A stretch of DNA of 63,324 bases from Alloalcanivorax mobilis (lineage in GTDB: Bacteria; Pseudomonadota; Gammaproteobacteria; Pseudomonadales; Alcanivoracaceae): assembly GCF_002864685.1 (NCBI RefSeq), contig NZ_NMQZ01000038.1, positions 1 through 63,324 of the forward strand. The letters run 5' to 3'. Below the pieces are notes generated by a model. The model did not search any database. It saw only the letters and a program-made list of their open reading frames with translations, and was not told the DNA's origin. This document shows, in pieces, positions 17,673 to 26,524 of the stretch (position 1 is its first letter; the number at the start of each line of letters is the position of its first letter). The position numbers and the translations under genes are program-made.

Positions 17673-18902
17673 ATGGCTGACACCATCATCAAAATCGACC
17701 TGAAGCAATCCCCCTACGACAACGAAGGCGTGCACAACCGCTGGCACCCGGACATCCCCATGGCCGCCATGGTCAAGCCGGGGGACGACTTTATTCTTGA
17801 GTGCCACGACTGGACCGGCGGTCAGATTCATAACGACGACAACGCAGAGGACGTGCGCGACGTGGACTTGACCCAGGTGCACTTTCTCACCGGCCCGGTG
17901 GGGGTGGAAGGCGCCGAGCCCGGCGATCTGCTGGTGGTGGACATTCTCGACATCGGCGCGTTCGACGACAGCCAGTGGGGGTTCAACGGCTTTTTCTCTA
18001 AACAGAACGGCGGTGGCTTCCTCACCGAGCATTTCCCCGAAGCGCAGAAATCAATCTGGGATTTCAACGGCATGTTCACTCAATCCCGGCACATTCCCGG
18101 TGTCGAGTTCGCCGGCATGATCCACCCGGGGTTGATCGGCTGCCTGCCCTCCAAAAAAATGCTCGATGAATGGAACAGCCGGGAAAAAGAGCTGTACGAC
18201 ACCGAGCCGGACCGGGTGCCGGGGCTGGTCAATCTGCCCTACGCCGACACCGCCCACATGGGCAAGCTCAGCGGCGAAGCGAAGGCCACCGCCGCCGCCG
18301 AAGGCGCACGCACGGTGCCGCCGCGCGAACACGGCGGCAACTGCGACATCAAGGATCTTTCGCGGGGCTCGCAGGTGTATTTCCCGGTGTACGTGAAAGA
18401 CGCGGGCCTGTCGGTGGGCGATTTGCACTTCAGCCAGGGCGACGGCGAGATCACATTTTGTGGCGCCATCGAAATGGCCGGCTGGATTCATTTGCGCGTC
18501 AGCCTGATAAAGGATGGCATGGCCAAGTACGCGATCAAGAATCCGATTTTCAAACCCAGCAAGATGGCGCCCAAGTACGACGACTACCTGATTTTTGAAG
18601 GTATCTCGGTGGACGAGCAGGGCAAGCAGCATTACCTGGACGTGCACGTGGCCTACCGCCAGGCCTGCCTGAACGCCATCGAATACCTGAAAAAATTTGG
18701 TTACACCGGTGCTCAGGCCTACTCACTGCTGGGCTGCGCTCCGGTGCAGGGGCACATCAGCGGCGTGGTGGATGTGCCCAACGCGTGCGCCACCCTGTGG
18801 TTACCCACCGACATCTTCGAGTTCGACGTTAAACCCAACGCCGACGGTCCGGTGAAGGCGGTGAAAGGCGGCACTGACCTGCCTCTGGCCAAGGACAAAT
18901 AG
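17673..18902 (+). CDS. fmdA: Formamidase (acetamidase/formamidase family)
   Basis: A 409-residue cytosolic amidohydrolase of the FmdA_AmdA family. It hydrolyses formamide to formate and ammonia. Family sequence is strong throughout: NRWHPDIPM, ECHDWTGGQI, FPGLIGCLP-like HPGLIGCLPS, HGGNCDIKDL, VGDLHFSQGDGEITFCGAIEMAG and GHISGVVDVPNACATLW. The His-Pro-Gly and acidic residues of the metal/active site are retained. Position directly after urtABCDE indicates that the transporter imports its substrate. The length is typical for the family. A TAG stop ends it. Confidence 0.95.
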   Translation: MADTIIKIDLKQSPYDNEGVHNRWHPDIPMAAMVKPGDDFILECHDWTGGQIHNDDNAEDVRDVDLTQVHFLTGPVGVEGAEPGDLLVVDILDIGAFDDSQWGFNGFFSKQNGGGFLTEHFPEAQKSIWDFNGMFTQSRHIPGVEFAGMIHPGLIGCLPSKKMLDEWNSREKELYDTEPDRVPGLVNLPYADTAHMGKLSGEAKATAAAEGARTVPPREHGGNCDIKDLSRGSQVYFPVYVKDAGLSVGDLHFSQGDGEITFCGAIEMAGWIHLRVSLIKDGMAKYAIKNPIFKPSKMAPKYDDYLIFEGISVDEQGKQHYLDVHVAYRQACLNAIEYLKKFGYTGAQAYSLLGCAPVQGHISGVVDVPNACATLWLPTDIFEFDVKPNADGPVKAVKGGTDLPLAKDK

Positions 18903-18919
18903 CGAACAAGGGGACCACG

Positions 18920-19252
18920 ATGCCACTGTACGACTATAAATGCGCCGATCATGGCCTGTTTCACGAATTGGTCCCGGTCAGTGCCTCCGGCGAATGCTGC
19001 CCGTGTCCGCATTGCGGGGTGCTGTCCGCCAGGGTGATTCTGGTGGCCCCGGCGTTGCTCGACATGGCCCCGGAAAAACGTCAGGCCATGGCCCGCAACG
19101 AACACGCCGCCCACGAACCCCGCCACGGCAACCACGCCACCGAAAAAGACCGTGGCTGCTGCCACCACGCCCGTGACAAGCCCAAGGTGTTCTACACCGC
19201 CGAAGGCCACAAAATGTTCCCCACCGCCCGGCCTTGGATGATTAGTCATTGA
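18920..19252 (+). CDS. FmdB-family zinc-ribbon protein
   Basis: A 110-residue protein starting MPLYDYKCADHG, the FmdB zinc-ribbon N-terminus. Likely metal ligands are Cys8, His11 (Cys in most relatives), Cys29 and Cys32. The remainder is His/Arg-rich, with a second CCHH near residues 80-83 that could bind metal. FmdB proteins accompany formamidase operons and have been proposed as regulators, without a proven mechanism. It is 17 bases downstream of fmdA and ends the operon at a heptamer repeat tract. Confidence 0.88.
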   Translation: MPLYDYKCADHGLFHELVPVSASGECCPCPHCGVLSARVILVAPALLDMAPEKRQAMARNEHAAHEPRHGNHATEKDRGCCHHARDKPKVFYTAEGHKMFPTARPWMISH

Positions 19253-19255
19253 AAG

Positions 19256-19402
19256 AAGTTGAAAGTTGAAAGTTGAAAGTTGAAAGTTGAAAGTTGAAAA
19301 AACGGGGCCCGGCTTGGGCTCCCGCGTTAAGTTCGCGCGCGCTCGGCTTAGCCGTTTATCCGGCAGGAGTCGCGCGCTTTTAACTTTTAACCTTCAACTT
19401 TC
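19256..19402. repeat. Inverted pair of AGTTGAA/TTTTAAC heptamer tracts between convergent genes
   Basis: The left arm (19256-19298) has about six copies of AGTTGAA. The right arm (19377-19402) has the inverted, slightly degenerate unit (CTTTTAAC, CTTCAAC). About 78 bases of GC-rich spacer separate them. The arms begin four bases after the fmdB stop and end seven bases before the maoC stop, so the whole structure fills the gap between two convergent genes. Confidence 0.85.
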
Positions 19403-19408
19403 TCTTTT

Positions 19409-19867
19409 CTAAAACAAAACCAACCCAAGACTTTCGGCGATGCAGGCGGGTTTTTCGCTGCCTTCCAGTTCAATGGTGACTTCGTTGCAAATCAGGAAGC
19501 GGTTTTCGCCACGGGGGGTGACGGATTTCATTACGAAGCGGCCGCGCACTTTCGCGCCGGCGGGCACCGGGGCCAGGAAGCGGGCGCTGTTGAGGCCGTA
19601 GTTGATGCCAGCGGTGGCGCCTTCGATGCTGTAGATTTTGTCCTTGAGCATGGGAATCAGAGACAGGGTCAGGTAGCCGTGGGCGATCGGGCCGCCCATC
19701 GGCGACTCACGGTTGGCGCGCTCCACATCCACGTGAATCCACTGATGGTCACCGGTGGCGTCGGCGAACAGGTTGATGCGGTCCTGGTCAATCCCGATCC
19801 ACTCGCTGACGCCCAGTTCCTTGCCTTCCCAGCTTTTCAGTTCTTCACTGCCGTTGATAACCAGCAT
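19409..19867 (-). CDS. MaoC-like (R)-hydratase domain protein
   Basis: A 152-residue single hot-dog-fold protein of the MaoC dehydratase family. It carries the hydratase-2 motif FADATGDHQWIHVD near residues 34-47 with the catalytic Asp and His, followed by GPIAHGYLTLSLIP. Such proteins hydrate enoyl-CoA in fatty-acid metabolism. The start at MLVINGSEEL was chosen because AGGAGAG lies seven bases upstream; an in-frame codon five residues earlier has no such site. It is monocistronic and divergent from mpl. Confidence 0.9.
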   Translation of the reverse strand: MLVINGSEELKSWEGKELGVSEWIGIDQDRINLFADATGDHQWIHVDVERANRESPMGGPIAHGYLTLSLIPMLKDKIYSIEGATAGINYGLNSARFLAPVPAGAKVRGRFVMKSVTPRGENRFLICNEVTIELEGSEKPACIAESLGLVLF

Positions 19868-19898
19868 GGTCTCTCCTCGCACGATTCAAAAAGGAGAT

Positions 19899-19972
19899 AG
19901 CTTCAAGCTTCAGGCCGCAAGCTTCAAGATGAAAATCCCTAAGCCCTCCGCTTGTGGCTTGTGGCTTGAAGC
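19899..19972. repeat. Inverted pair of CTTCAAG/CTTGAAG tracts in a divergent gap
   Basis: The left arm 19899-19928 (AGCTTCAAGCTTCAGG, CGCAAGCTTCAAG) faces the right arm 19951-19972 (CTTGTGGCTTGTGGCTTGAAGC). This pair lies between divergent starts (maoC and mpl), showing that the element is not confined to gene ends. Confidence 0.65.
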
Positions 19973-20013
19973 CGATGTTGTATCCTGAATCCGGATTTTG
20001 ACCGAGGTCTTTC

Positions 20014-21399
20014 ATGCATATCCACATTCTTGGCGTTTGCGGCACCTTCATGGGTTCGCTGGCGCAGTTGGCGCGGGCTCTGGGGCATCGGGTCACCGGC
20101 TCCGATGAAAACGTGTATCCGCCGATGAGCGATCAACTGGCGGCGGCGGGCATCGAATTGATTCAGGGCTACGACGCGGCGCAGTTGCAGCCGGCGCCGG
20201 ATCTGGTGGTGATTGGCAACGCGCTGAGCCGGGGCAACGCGGCGGTGGAAGCGGTGCTGGATCGCGGCCTGCCGTACACCTCCGGTGCGCAAATGCTGGC
20301 CGAGGTGGTGCTGCCCGGGCGCTGGGTGCTGGCGGTGGCCGGTACCCACGGCAAGACCACCACCAGTGCCATGGTGGCCTGGATTCTTGAACACGCGGGG
20401 CTGGCGCCGGGCTACCTGATCGGTGGCGTGCCCGGCAATTTCGGCGTCTCCGCCCGGCTGGGCGAGACGCCGTTTTTCGTGGTCGAAGCGGACGAGTACG
20501 ACACCGCCTTTTTCGACAAGCGCAGCAAGTTCGTGCACTACCGGCCACGGACCGCGATTCTGAATAATCTGGAGTTTGATCACGCGGATATCTTCGCCGA
20601 TCTGGCCGCCATTCAGCGCCAGTTTCACCATCTGGTGCGTACTGTTCCCTCCCAGGGACGGATTATTCTGCCGGCCGGCGACGAGGCGCTGGAGCAGGTG
20701 CTGGAGCAGGGCTGCTGGAGTGAGTCGGAGCGTTTTGCCGAGCAAGGCGATCCGGGCTACCGGCTGCTCAGTGACGACGGTTCCTCGTTTCTGGTGCTGG
20801 ACAACGGCGCCGAAGCGGGCCGGGTGGACTGGTCGCTGACCGGTCGGCACAACGTCAGCAATGGCATGGCGGCGCTGCTGGCCGCCCGCCATGTGGGGGT
20901 CACGCTGGCCGCCGGCGCCGCCGCGCTCAGCGCCTTCGCCGGTGTTAAGCGGCGCATGGAGTTGCGTGGCGAGATCGCCGGCGTGCGCGTCTACGACGAC
21001 TTCGCCCATCACCCCACCGCCATCGCCACCACTCTGGAAGGGCTGCGTCGCAAAGTCGGCGATGAGCGGATCGTGGCGATCATTGAGCCGCGCTCCAACA
21101 CCATGCGCCTGGGTCGCCACCAGGATCAGCTCGCCGCCAGCACCGGCCAGGCGGACCAGGTGATCTGGTACCAACCGCCCGGCTTGGATTGGTCGCTCGA
21201 CAAGGTGGTGAGCGCGTCGACGGCGCCGGCGCGGGTGGCGCACGATCTGGAGGCGCTGATCGAACAGGTGGCGGGCGCTGAACAGGGGCCCTGCCACATC
21301 GTGGTGATGAGCAACGGCGGCTTTGGCGGCATTCATGGCAAGCTGGTCGCTGCCTTGCAGCGGCGGCACGCGTCCTCTCCCGGGGAGGTGACGCCATGA
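20014..21399 (+). CDS. mpl: UDP-N-acetylmuramate:L-Ala-gamma-D-Glu-meso-Dap ligase
   Basis: A 461-residue Mur-ligase-family enzyme that recycles the murein tripeptide by joining it to UDP-MurNAc in the cytosol. It begins [20 protein letters not shown], the Mpl N-terminal nucleotide-binding motif. ATP-binding P-loop is [11 protein letters not shown] near residue 110. The central-domain signature [20 protein letters not shown] and the C-terminal [10 protein letters not shown] complete the family pattern. Its end overlaps ubiX by four bases (ATGA). Confidence 0.95.
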   Translation: MHIHILGVCGTFMGSLAQLARALGHRVTGSDENVYPPMSDQLAAAGIELIQGYDAAQLQPAPDLVVIGNALSRGNAAVEAVLDRGLPYTSGAQMLAEVVLPGRWVLAVAGTHGKTTTSAMVAWILEHAGLAPGYLIGGVPGNFGVSARLGETPFFVVEADEYDTAFFDKRSKFVHYRPRTAILNNLEFDHADIFADLAAIQRQFHHLVRTVPSQGRIILPAGDEALEQVLEQGCWSESERFAEQGDPGYRLLSDDGSSFLVLDNGAEAGRVDWSLTGRHNVSNGMAALLAARHVGVTLAAGAAALSAFAGVKRRMELRGEIAGVRVYDDFAHHPTAIATTLEGLRRKVGDERIVAIIEPRSNTMRLGRHQDQLAASTGQADQVIWYQPPGLDWSLDKVVSASTAPARVAHDLEALIEQVAGAEQGPCHIVVMSNGGFGGIHGKLVAALQRRHASSPGEVTP

Positions 21400-22010
21400 G
21401 CCCCAGCAGGCGAGTGACCCTGGCGTTCACCGGCGCCTCCGGGGCGCCCTATGGGCTGCGCTTGCTGCAGTGTCTGCTGGCCGCGGACTGCGAGGTGTTC
21501 GTGATCCTCTCCAAGGCGGCGCGGGTGGTGATCGGCATGGAGACCGACCTGAGCCTGCCGGCCGGCACCGGCAAGGCGGAGCAGGCGTTGCGCGCGCACA
21601 GCGGCACCGACAAGGGGCGGTTGGTGGTGTGTGGCCTGGAGCAGTGGACCGCGCCGGTGGCCTCCGGCTCCGGCGCGCCGGCCTCGATGGTGATTTGCCC
21701 GTGCTCCACCGGCACCCTGTCGGCGATCGCCTGCGGCGCCAGCGACAATCTGATCGAGCGGGCCGCCGACGTGGCCCTTAAGGAGCGCCGGCAATTGATT
21801 CTGGTGCCCCGGGAAAGCCCGTTCTCGGCGATTCATCTGGAGAACATGCTGAAGCTGGCGCGCCTGGGCGTCACCATCCTGCCCGCCGCCCCGGGCTTTT
21901 ATCACCGCCCTGAAAGCGTCGAAGACCTGGTGGATTTCGTGGTCGCGCGCATCCTCGACCAGCTCGGCATCGAGCAAGCGCTGGTCAAGCGGTGGGGGGA
22001 AGGGGAGTAG
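21396..22010 (+). CDS. ubiX: Flavin prenyltransferase UbiX
   Basis: A 204-residue flavoprotein that prenylates FMN to make the cofactor of the UbiD decarboxylase in ubiquinone synthesis. Features are [20 protein letters not shown] (FMN phosphate site), [26 protein letters not shown] and [19 protein letters not shown]. It is translationally coupled to mpl, an arrangement common in gammaproteobacteria. It ends one base before a heptamer repeat arm. Confidence 0.95.
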   Translation: MSPSRRVTLAFTGASGAPYGLRLLQCLLAADCEVFVILSKAARVVIGMETDLSLPAGTGKAEQALRAHSGTDKGRLVVCGLEQWTAPVASGSGAPASMVICPCSTGTLSAIACGASDNLIERAADVALKERRQLILVPRESPFSAIHLENMLKLARLGVTILPAAPGFYHRPESVEDLVDFVVARILDQLGIEQALVKRWGEGE

Positions 22011-22011
22011 G

Positions 22012-22101
22012 TTTTCAGTTTTCAGTGTTCAGTTTTCAGCAAGGCCGGGGATTATCTGAACACTGAACACTGAACACTGAACACTGAACACTGAACACTG
22101 A
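22012..22101. repeat. Inverted pair of TTTTCAG/GAACACT heptamer tracts between ubiX and tonB
   Basis: The left arm 22012-22039 has four units (TTTTCAG, TTTTCAG, TGTTCAG, TTTTCAG). The right arm 22056-22101 has six exact GAACACT units and a partial one. The 16-base spacer is GC-rich. The arms touch both gene ends (one base after ubiX, four bases before tonB), so the repeat is effectively the entire convergent gap. Confidence 0.9.
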
Positions 22102-22105
22102 CCCC

Positions 22106-22945
22106 CTAAAGCGTATACCGGATCGGGATGGTGACCGGAATCGAGCCACCGAGTTCATCCGGTGGGGGTGGGAAGCGCAGCCGGCGTACCAGTTCCAGGG
22201 ATTGCTGATCGAGGATGCGGCTGTCCGAGCTGCCGGCCAGCTCCACCTGTTCGGCACGGCCATCGCTGTTTACCTGGAAGCTCAACACCACTTCACCCTG
22301 TTGGCGGCGCATGCGCGCGCGGGCCGGGTAGACCTTGTTGTATTCGATGGTGTCACGGACCTTGGCCAGGTAGCGATCCAGCAGGTTGTCATGGTCGCCG
22401 CTGCGATGGGCGCCTGGTCCCGGGTCGCCGGCGATGCCCATGGCGCCTTCCTGATTGCCCTGGCCCTGGGCCACTTGCTCGCCCTGTTCGGTGCCCACCG
22501 CGCCGCCGCCGTTGGCCTTACCTTCCGGCGACGCATTGGGCACCGGTTTCGGCTGCGGCGCGGGCTTGGGCTCAGGTTTCGGCTCCGGCTTGGGTTCGGG
22601 TTTGGGCGCCGGTTTGGGCTTGGGCTCAGGTTTAGGCTCAGGCTCAGGTTTGGGCTTGGGCTTGGGTTTAGGTTCCGGCTTCGGTTTGGGCTTGGGTTCG
22701 GGTTTCGGCTCGGGCTTGGGCTGCGGTTCCGGCGCCGGTTTTTCGGCCTGCGCCAGCGCCGGCACACCCAGTTCCCCGGGCGCTGAGCGGCCGAGCTTGA
22801 GGGTGACGGCCTGTTCATTGCCGGGCACACCGGCGGGGCCGGGGCGGCCGCCGGCCAGGGTCATGCTGCCCACGGTGATGAGCAGGGCGGCGTGGGCCAG
22901 AATAGCGACCCCCCAACTGATGGTTTGACGGCTCCGACTTGTCAC
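22106..22945 (-). CDS. tonB: TonB-family energy transducer with long Pro-Lys-Glu spacer
   Basis: A 279-residue TonB protein. A cytoplasmic tail and single N-terminal helix ([19 protein letters not shown], with the conserved His) lead to a spacer at about residues 68-140 made of [14 protein letters not shown] dipeptide repeats, able to cross the periplasm. The C-terminal TonB domain (about 190-279) contains [30 protein letters not shown] and [16 protein letters not shown]. It couples the ExbB/ExbD motor to outer-membrane receptors. It overlaps the second exbD by four bases and ends with TAG. Confidence 0.92.
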   Translation of the reverse strand: MTSRSRQTISWGVAILAHAALLITVGSMTLAGGRPGPAGVPGNEQAVTLKLGRSAPGELGVPALAQAEKPAPEPQPKPEPKPEPKPKPKPEPKPKPKPKPEPEPKPEPKPKPAPKPEPKPEPKPEPKPAPQPKPVPNASPEGKANGGGAVGTEQGEQVAQGQGNQEGAMGIAGDPGPGAHRSGDHDNLLDRYLAKVRDTIEYNKVYPARARMRRQQGEVVLSFQVNSDGRAEQVELAGSSDSRILDQQSLELVRRLRFPPPPDELGGSIPVTIPIRYTL

Positions 22946-23439
22946 GATCCGCTCTCGCTCCGGGTGACCAGGCGTACTTCCGCCACGCCCGCGTCACGCA
23001 GGGTGGCCAGGCTTTCGCGCAGGATTTTCAAAGGCGTGCCGGCGTCCGTGAGCAGGCGCACCGGTGGTGTGGTGTCGTCATCGTCGTTCGTGGCAGTGGC
23101 GCTGGCAGGTGTTTGATCGGCCACCTGTGGTTGATTGAGCGCTTGCTTTTCCGCCTGGGCGGCTCGGCGGGCTTCCAGCAACGCGGGCAATTCCGACACG
23201 TCCAAGGGCTCACCGTCGCGCAGCAACTGACCGTCTTTGTTGAGCACCAGCATCAATTGGGTCAGATCTTCGTCGATGGTGCCGCTCGCGCTTTCCGGTG
23301 CCTGCACGTCGGTCTTTTCAATCGGACCAAGGTGGCCGGCCACCATAAAAAAGATCAGCAGTAGAAATACCACGTTAATCAGTGGCAGAACCGGTTCCAG
23401 AGGCGGCCGGCGGCCGCTGTCCGGCGATTCCAGATTCAT
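22942..23439 (-). CDS. exbD: Second ExbD-like protein, with Asn at the motor Asp position
   Basis: A 165-residue ExbD-type protein with one helix (about 14-35, [18 protein letters not shown]) and a periplasmic domain lengthened by a polar insertion around residues 95-128 ([10 protein letters not shown]). The helix normally contains an invariant proton-carrying Asp (PLIDVVF, Asp25 of E. coli ExbD); here it is Asn. It may act only as a partner in an ExbD heterodimer with the upstream paralogue, which keeps the Asp. Four-base overlaps on both sides show tight coupling. Confidence 0.85.
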   Translation of the reverse strand: MNLESPDSGRRPPLEPVLPLINVVFLLLIFFMVAGHLGPIEKTDVQAPESASGTIDEDLTQLMLVLNKDGQLLRDGEPLDVSELPALLEARRAAQAEKQALNQPQVADQTPASATATNDDDDTTPPVRLLTDAGTPLKILRESLATLRDAGVAEVRLVTRSESGS

Positions 23440-23819
23440 GGCATCAGCTCCAACTGCACGTCTTCCAGACCGGCGGCGCGGGCGGCGTCCAGCGTGGCCA
23501 GGGCGGCTTGCACCGGCGCTTCCGGATCGCCACTGATCAGCACGGACTCACTGTGGCCTTCAAGAGCGGCGGTCAGCTCATCAATAGGCAGAGTGCGACC
23601 TTCCATTTCCACCTGGCCGTCGGCGGTGACGGTCAGGGTCAGCCACTGCTTGTCGTTGCTCTGTTCGCTGGCTTCGCTGGAGAGCACGTTCACGGGCAGG
23701 TCTTTCCACTCGCCAAAACGGGTGGCGAGCATAAAGAACACCAGCAGGATAAACACCACATCGATCAGGGGCGTCAGGCTGATGCTGGGCGAGCGGTGAC
23801 GCTCGGGTTCAAGATGCAT
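23436..23819 (-). CDS. exbD: Biopolymer transport protein ExbD
   Basis: A 127-residue ExbD with the canonical helix [20 protein letters not shown] (about residues 14-33) retaining the functional Asp, and a normal-length periplasmic domain. It forms the proton channel with the ExbB pentamer. Its start overlaps the end of exbB by 11 bases and its end overlaps the second exbD by four. Confidence 0.92.
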   Translation of the reverse strand: MHLEPERHRSPSISLTPLIDVVFILLVFFMLATRFGEWKDLPVNVLSSEASEQSNDKQWLTLTVTADGQVEMEGRTLPIDELTAALEGHSESVLISGDPEAPVQAALATLDAARAAGLEDVQLELMP

Positions 23820-24495
23820 GAACCACCCGGCGCGGCGTAGCGGCCTGCTGTTCTTCGCGCACCGGCTTGGCGGCCTGACGACGGCGGACCTGCACTTTCA
23901 GGCGCGCCAGACGGTCTTGCAGTTTTTCCCGGCACAGTTCGATGGTGCGATCCGCCCAGTGAAACGCGGCCAATGCCGGAATCGCCACGCTCAGGCCGGC
24001 GGCGGTGGTCAGCAGGGCTTCCCAAATACCGCCGGAGAGAATCGAGGGGTCCACCTGGGAGCCGGCCTGTTCGAGCGCCTGAAAGGCGCCGATCATGCCG
24101 AACACGGTGCCCAGCAGACCGAGCAGCGGCGCCAGGGCGCTGATCACTTCCAGCACGCGCAGGCCGCCGCGCATTTCTTCCAGGGTTTCGCGGCCGCGGC
24201 GAAGGCAATCTTCTTCCCAGCTTTGCTCATCAAGGTCGCGGTTGTGCCAGGCGGTGATCAAGACCTTATCCACCGGGGAGCCTTGAGCCTCGCCCACTTC
24301 CGGGCTTTCACCGCGTTCCAGGCTTTCCAGCAGCGCATCGGCGCGTTTGGTGCCGAGCGGGCGCAGGCGGGAGAATTGCAGAATCTTGGAGATCAGCGTG
24401 GCCAGGGCCACCACCGACATCAGGCCCAGAATCCACATCGTTGGACCGCCGGAAACGAACCAGTCGGGAAGTTGAAATTGCAGGGATGAGGTCAT
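23809..24495 (-). CDS. exbB: MotA/TolQ/ExbB proton channel family protein
   Basis: A 228-residue ExbB with three helices: one N-terminal ([20 protein letters not shown]) and two C-terminal ([27 protein letters not shown] and [21 protein letters not shown]), including the conserved LLGTVFGMI and [11 protein letters not shown] stretches. The C-terminus is basic. The start at MTSSLQFQL was chosen for a GGAG about ten bases upstream and because homologues begin near the first helix. It is the first gene of a Fur-box operon exbB-exbD-exbD-tonB. Confidence 0.92.
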   Translation of the reverse strand: MTSSLQFQLPDWFVSGGPTMWILGLMSVVALATLISKILQFSRLRPLGTKRADALLESLERGESPEVGEAQGSPVDKVLITAWHNRDLDEQSWEEDCLRRGRETLEEMRGGLRVLEVISALAPLLGLLGTVFGMIGAFQALEQAGSQVDPSILSGGIWEALLTTAAGLSVAIPALAAFHWADRTIELCREKLQDRLARLKVQVRRRQAAKPVREEQQAATPRRVVHAS

Positions 24496-24642
24496 GTCCG
24501 AACTCCAGTTGACGGACGGAAATCGCTGGGGCGGATTCCACACGGGTCGCTGAGCGGGCTTCCTGTAAAAAGAAACCAGCGGCGGGTGGATGGCCGCCGT
24601 GGCGACCTCCAGAGAGCCGGCAGTCTAGCACTTACGACTTTG

Positions 24643-24663
24643 AATGCAAGTCATTCCTATTTG
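24643..24663 (-). promoter_or_regulatory. Fur-like box upstream of exbB operon
   Basis: On the minus strand this reads CAAATAGGAATGACTTGCATT, very similar to the box before the siderophore receptor (both end TTGCATT). It lies about 150 bases before the exbB start. Iron repression of the TonB motor is expected from other gammaproteobacteria. Confidence 0.55.
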
Positions 24664-24696
24664 CACTCAAATCGGGCTCGCGGGCCCCAAATGAAA

Positions 24697-24717
24697 GCGC
24701 CGGCGGAACGCCGGCGC
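24697..24717 (-). terminator. Hairpin terminator after NlpE-like gene
   Basis: A perfect 9-base-pair stem GCGCCGGCG/CGCCGGCGC with a GAA loop, followed on the minus strand by TTTCATTT. It lies 34 bases beyond the stop of the NlpE-like gene and separates it from the exbB operon. Confidence 0.65.
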
Positions 24718-24750
24718 GAGAGGAAACACAGCGTGAGTGCCGTGCTCTGA

Positions 24751-25176
24751 TCAGCGTTTGATCAGGGTGTAGTTCATGTCCGTTTCGACCCGCTGGCCGG
24801 CGCTGTCGAGCATTTCCACGGCATTGGTGGCGCTCTGAAGGAAGCGGTGCTGGGCTTCCTCATCTTCCGGGTTGAGCGTGTAGACGTCGTACTTCTTGTC
24901 GTCCAGTTCGATCCGGTCACTGACCCAGGCGCCGCGCTCGACCTCGTTGGTGGTCGGCTTGGAGGTGCCCAGATACTGCTGGGTCAGCTCATAGCGGGAA
25001 GGCTTGGCGCTCTGGTCCCGATAGAGAGTGAGGGTGGTGCGAATACCGGCGCAGTCCGCGCACGGCAGGACGCCGCTGTAAACCATTTTGCTGGCCATCG
25101 GATTCATCGGTGCGGATTGGCAACCGGCGAGAGCGAGCCCGGCGGCGAGGCCGACTACGGAGAGGAGCTTCTTCAT
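24751..25176 (-). CDS. NlpE-like copper-resistance lipoprotein
   Basis: A 141-residue lipoprotein: signal peptide MKKLLSVVGLAAGLALAGC with lipobox LAGC (Cys19), then the NlpE-N domain with YSGVLPCADCAGIRTTLTLY, including the CxxC of this family. NlpE senses envelope stress or copper in E. coli. The short length means only the N-terminal domain is present. The start was set at the signal peptide, which has GGGAGAC upstream. It is monocistronic or follows the 29-codon ORF upstream. Confidence 0.88.
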   Translation of the reverse strand: MKKLLSVVGLAAGLALAGCQSAPMNPMASKMVYSGVLPCADCAGIRTTLTLYRDQSAKPSRYELTQQYLGTSKPTTNEVERGAWVSDRIELDDKKYDVYTLNPEDEEAQHRFLQSATNAVEMLDSAGQRVETDMNYTLIKR

Positions 25177-25293
25177 GGTTTTGTCTCCCTGACAATGGGC
25201 ATGTGATTGAAATGGCATGGTCAGGTTAGACGAAAACCCTGTGAACAGGTTCACGGCTTTAACACTGTTTAACCCGGAAGCGCTCGCGGGGGC

Positions 25294-25383
25294 TCAGCCG
25301 CGACGCCGCGCGGACACCCGCTGGACCAGTTCCACAATCAGGAAGATCACGGCCAACGTAGCGAAAAAATAGAATAAAATCAT
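25294..25383 (-). CDS. Possible 29-residue single-helix membrane protein
   Basis: The peptide MILFYFFATLAVIFLIVELV then QRVSARRRG is one hydrophobic helix followed by a strongly basic tail, a pattern typical of real bacterial small membrane proteins. A GGGGA lies a few bases before the ATG. It is too short for reliable prediction and I recognise no family. A non-coding explanation remains possible. Confidence 0.45.
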   Translation of the reverse strand: MILFYFFATLAVIFLIVELVQRVSARRRG

Positions 25384-25749
25384 GGTTCCCCGGATCGGTA
25401 TGGTTCCGATTCAACTCCAACAAGCAGGAGCAGTGATCGCCGAACGGCCGATCCGTGGCCGCAAGGCAACCTCCCCTTGAGGCTGCCCGCCGCCCGCCAC
25501 GAGAGCCATGATGGCGAATCGTGCGGGCGTGGGCAGACCCTATTGCAGCCCGGGCGATGAGAACAGTGAGTTCCTGTAAGGGCTTGTAATGCTTTTTTAT
25601 CACCCCGCGAACGCCATGTTTGGCGACGAAAGGGCTGCCCGGTGCGCCCACTCAGAATAACGACCTAGTGAGGCAGCGTCAGGTTCGCCGCCTGGGAATC
25701 AGGACCAGTTCACATTTTTGCATCGATGGCTTGGGTTGATCACGCTCCA
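25384..25749. other. 366-base intergenic region without a recognised gene
   Basis: The stretch has several short GC-rich inverted segments (for example CAACCTCCCCTTGAGGCTG). A longer frame on the minus strand has no family resemblance. It could carry a leader or small RNA for the 29-codon ORF, but I cannot match it to any known RNA class. Confidence 0.4.
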
Positions 25750-26421
25750 TCAGCCGCCCAGCACCTTAAGCGGGCCGCCGCGCTCCAGGGCACGTTGATA
25801 GGCCGGGCGGGCTTCCACGCGGGCGATGAAATCACGCACCTTGGGCAGTTGTGACAAATCGGCGCGGGCGGAGGCGGCCTGCAACGGAAAGCTCATCTGT
25901 ACATCGGCGGCGGTGAGGGCGTCGCCGGCGAACCAGGTGTGATTGGCCAGGTGCGCTTCGATCACGCCCAGATGGTCCTGAATGCGGGGCTGCAGAAAGC
26001 CGCCGATCAGACCGCCGCTGATTTTTTTGGCGATCGGTTTGGCGAAGAACGGCATCGGCGACTTAGGCACCTTGCCGATGATCAGCTTCATTACCAGCAG
26101 GGGCATCAGCGAGCCCTCGGCGTAATGCATCCAATAGGTGTAATCCAGCCAGCCCGGATCGTTCACCGCCGGTTTAAGGCGGCCGTCGCCGTGCTTTTCG
26201 ACCAGGTATTCGAGAATCGCGCCGGACTCCGCCACCACGGTGTCGCCGTCGCTGATCACGGGTGATTTGCCCAGCGGGTGGATGCGCCGCAGGGAATCCG
26301 GCGCCAGCATGGTTTTCGGGTCGCGCTGGTAGTGTTCGATCTGATAGGGCAATTCAAGCTCTTCGAGCAGCCAGAGCACGCGCAGGGAGCGGGAATTTTC
26401 AAGGTGGTGAACGGTAATCAT
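25750..26421 (-). CDS. Glutathione S-transferase family protein
   Basis: A 223-residue cytosolic GST. The N-terminal thioredoxin-like domain (ITVHHLENSRSLRVLWLLEE, with Ser in the SRS position; PLGKSPVI, ESGAILEYL) is followed by an all-helical C-terminal domain (GDALTAADVQMSFPL). Close relatives act on small electrophiles, but the substrate is unknown. The start at MITVHHL was preferred because GGAAGAG lies just upstream; another ATG seven codons earlier is possible. Confidence 0.9.
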   Translation of the reverse strand: MITVHHLENSRSLRVLWLLEELELPYQIEHYQRDPKTMLAPDSLRRIHPLGKSPVISDGDTVVAESGAILEYLVEKHGDGRLKPAVNDPGWLDYTYWMHYAEGSLMPLLVMKLIIGKVPKSPMPFFAKPIAKKISGGLIGGFLQPRIQDHLGVIEAHLANHTWFAGDALTAADVQMSFPLQAASARADLSQLPKVRDFIARVEARPAYQRALERGGPLKVLGG

Positions 26422-26524
26422 CGGCTCTTCCGGGTTGGTCATTGCAGAATCCACCGAGCATAGCATCCAGGGCGTGAAGGGTAAGCGGGGCGGGAGACGA
26501 TTGACCCATCGCCGTTTTTCAATA

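Noticed and set aside
22056..22101. GAACACT tandem repeat as a CRISPR array
   Set aside because: Repeats are seven bases with no spacers between them; no cas genes are in the window.
25259..25651. 130-codon minus-strand frame in the gap before the GST gene
   Set aside because: No ribosome-binding site, composition unlike neighbouring proteins, and no family match; it overlaps the more protein-like 29-codon ORF.
25384..25749. 6S, RNase P, SRP or tmRNA gene in the large gap
   Set aside because: Conserved sequence blocks of these RNAs are not present on either strand.
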